From NCBI RefSeq assembly GCF_900148515.1, contig NZ_FRXN01000005.1, positions 131,186-195,185 on the forward strand: a stretch of 64,000 bases of DNA, given 5' to 3'. Below the pieces are notes generated by a model. That model did not search any database, was not told where the DNA came from, and worked only from the letters and a program-made list of their open reading frames with translations. Position numbers and translations under genes: made by a program. The DNA is from Algoriphagus zhangzhouensis. Lineage in GTDB: Bacteria; Bacteroidota; Bacteroidia; Cytophagales; Cyclobacteriaceae. Below are positions 63,727-64,000 of this stretch, one piece after another; positions within the stretch are counted from its first letter, which is position 1, and each line of letters starts with the position of its first letter.

Positions 63727-64000
63727 TTACTTTTTATTTCCTATTCCTAACCAAAATCTAAACTCTGCACTTACGCCTACAAATGGCTGAAAGCTTCTGT
63801 TGTCTCCAGCGGCTGTTTCGGTAGTAATAAAAGTGCCTCCTGCATTTAATCTGATAAATCGGAAGAAGCTATATCCTAATCCCACATAAACTGGCCTGTC
63901 AAAAGCAGGTCCTGATATTTTTTCTCCCAACGAGTTTTCCATACCTCCTGAGACAAATATTCCTGTGCTTAGAGACATATTGCTCATAAATCTGGCAAAT
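63727..64000 (-). CDS. C-terminal part of an outer-membrane protein (cut by window edge)
   Basis: The last 91 residues of a protein that continues past base 64000; no stop codon occurs upstream of the inner ATG at 63987. Strands such as RPVYVGLGYSFFRFIRLNAGGTFI and FQPFVGVSAEFRFWLG end in Lys-Lys, as in a barrel. It stops 4 nt before the start of the OmpA-family gene, so the two probably form one operon. Confidence 0.75.
   Translation of the reverse strand, partial: FARFMSNMSLSTGIFVSGGMENSLGEKISGPAFDRPVYVGLGYSFFRFIRLNAGGTFITTETAAGDNRSFQPFVGVSAEFRFWLGIGNKK

Overview
The window comes from an AT-rich member of the Bacteroidota, most likely a marine-type Cytophagales (Cyclobacteriaceae/Algoriphagus-like). 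The grounds are a SusC/SusD pair, very many lipoproteins with LxxC-type lipoboxes, PorT/Omp85/OprP/OmpA-type outer-membrane barrels, and start codons without Shine-Dalgarno sequences. Promoters also fit the Bacteroidota pattern TTTG-N19-21-TAnnTTTG; the best examples lie upstream of tRNA-Ser and of a secreted nuclease/phosphatase gene. The genus is an inference.

Layout. 1-6.3 kb: a minus-strand SusC-SusD-DacB-S9 peptidase set. 6.7-9 kb: a membrane pyrophosphatase. 9.2-12.6 kb: a secreted serine hydrolase, two small conserved-looking proteins and a lipoprotein sulfatase. 12.8 kb: tRNA-Pro(GGG), with a broken copy of its 5' end 131 bp upstream. 12.9-28.1 kb: about 16 tightly packed minus-strand genes, mostly lipoproteins and small membrane proteins of unknown function. 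They are built around a signal-less trypsin-like protease fused to a zinc ribbon and a YbjN-like domain, and end in LemA-DUF1266-DUF3137. This is the best candidate for an undescribed system. 28.3-31.2 kb: a LytS/LytTR-type two-component pair with a TPR sensor. 31.5-32.6 kb: a secreted EEP-superfamily enzyme with a long leader containing a hairpin. 32.7-35.6 kb: a cobalamin riboswitch and metE. 35.65-35.83 kb: a small foldable element with imperfect terminal inverted repeats. 35.8-38.8 kb: a PadR regulator and an FtsX-type permease. 39-41.6 kb: topB and tRNA-Ser(GCT), both ending in near-identical terminators. 41.8-45.1 kb: a small protein, a PAS/HisKA-like protein without an ATPase domain, and a lipoprotein. 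45.2-51.4 kb: queA, menC, a lactonase-family lipoprotein and ppc. 51.4-64 kb: a long run of minus-strand cell-envelope genes (DUF4136 lipoproteins, Omp85-type barrel, OprP-type porin, a HAD-phosphatase/outer-membrane-barrel operon, OmpA-family proteins).

How the parts fit: most gene products act at the envelope. Housekeeping genes (hppA, topB, queA, menC, ppc, metE, tRNAs) are scattered as single units. No insertion sequence, CRISPR array, phage gene or origin was seen. The sequence is cut inside a gene at both ends: an S9-type peptidase at the left and an outer-membrane protein at the right.
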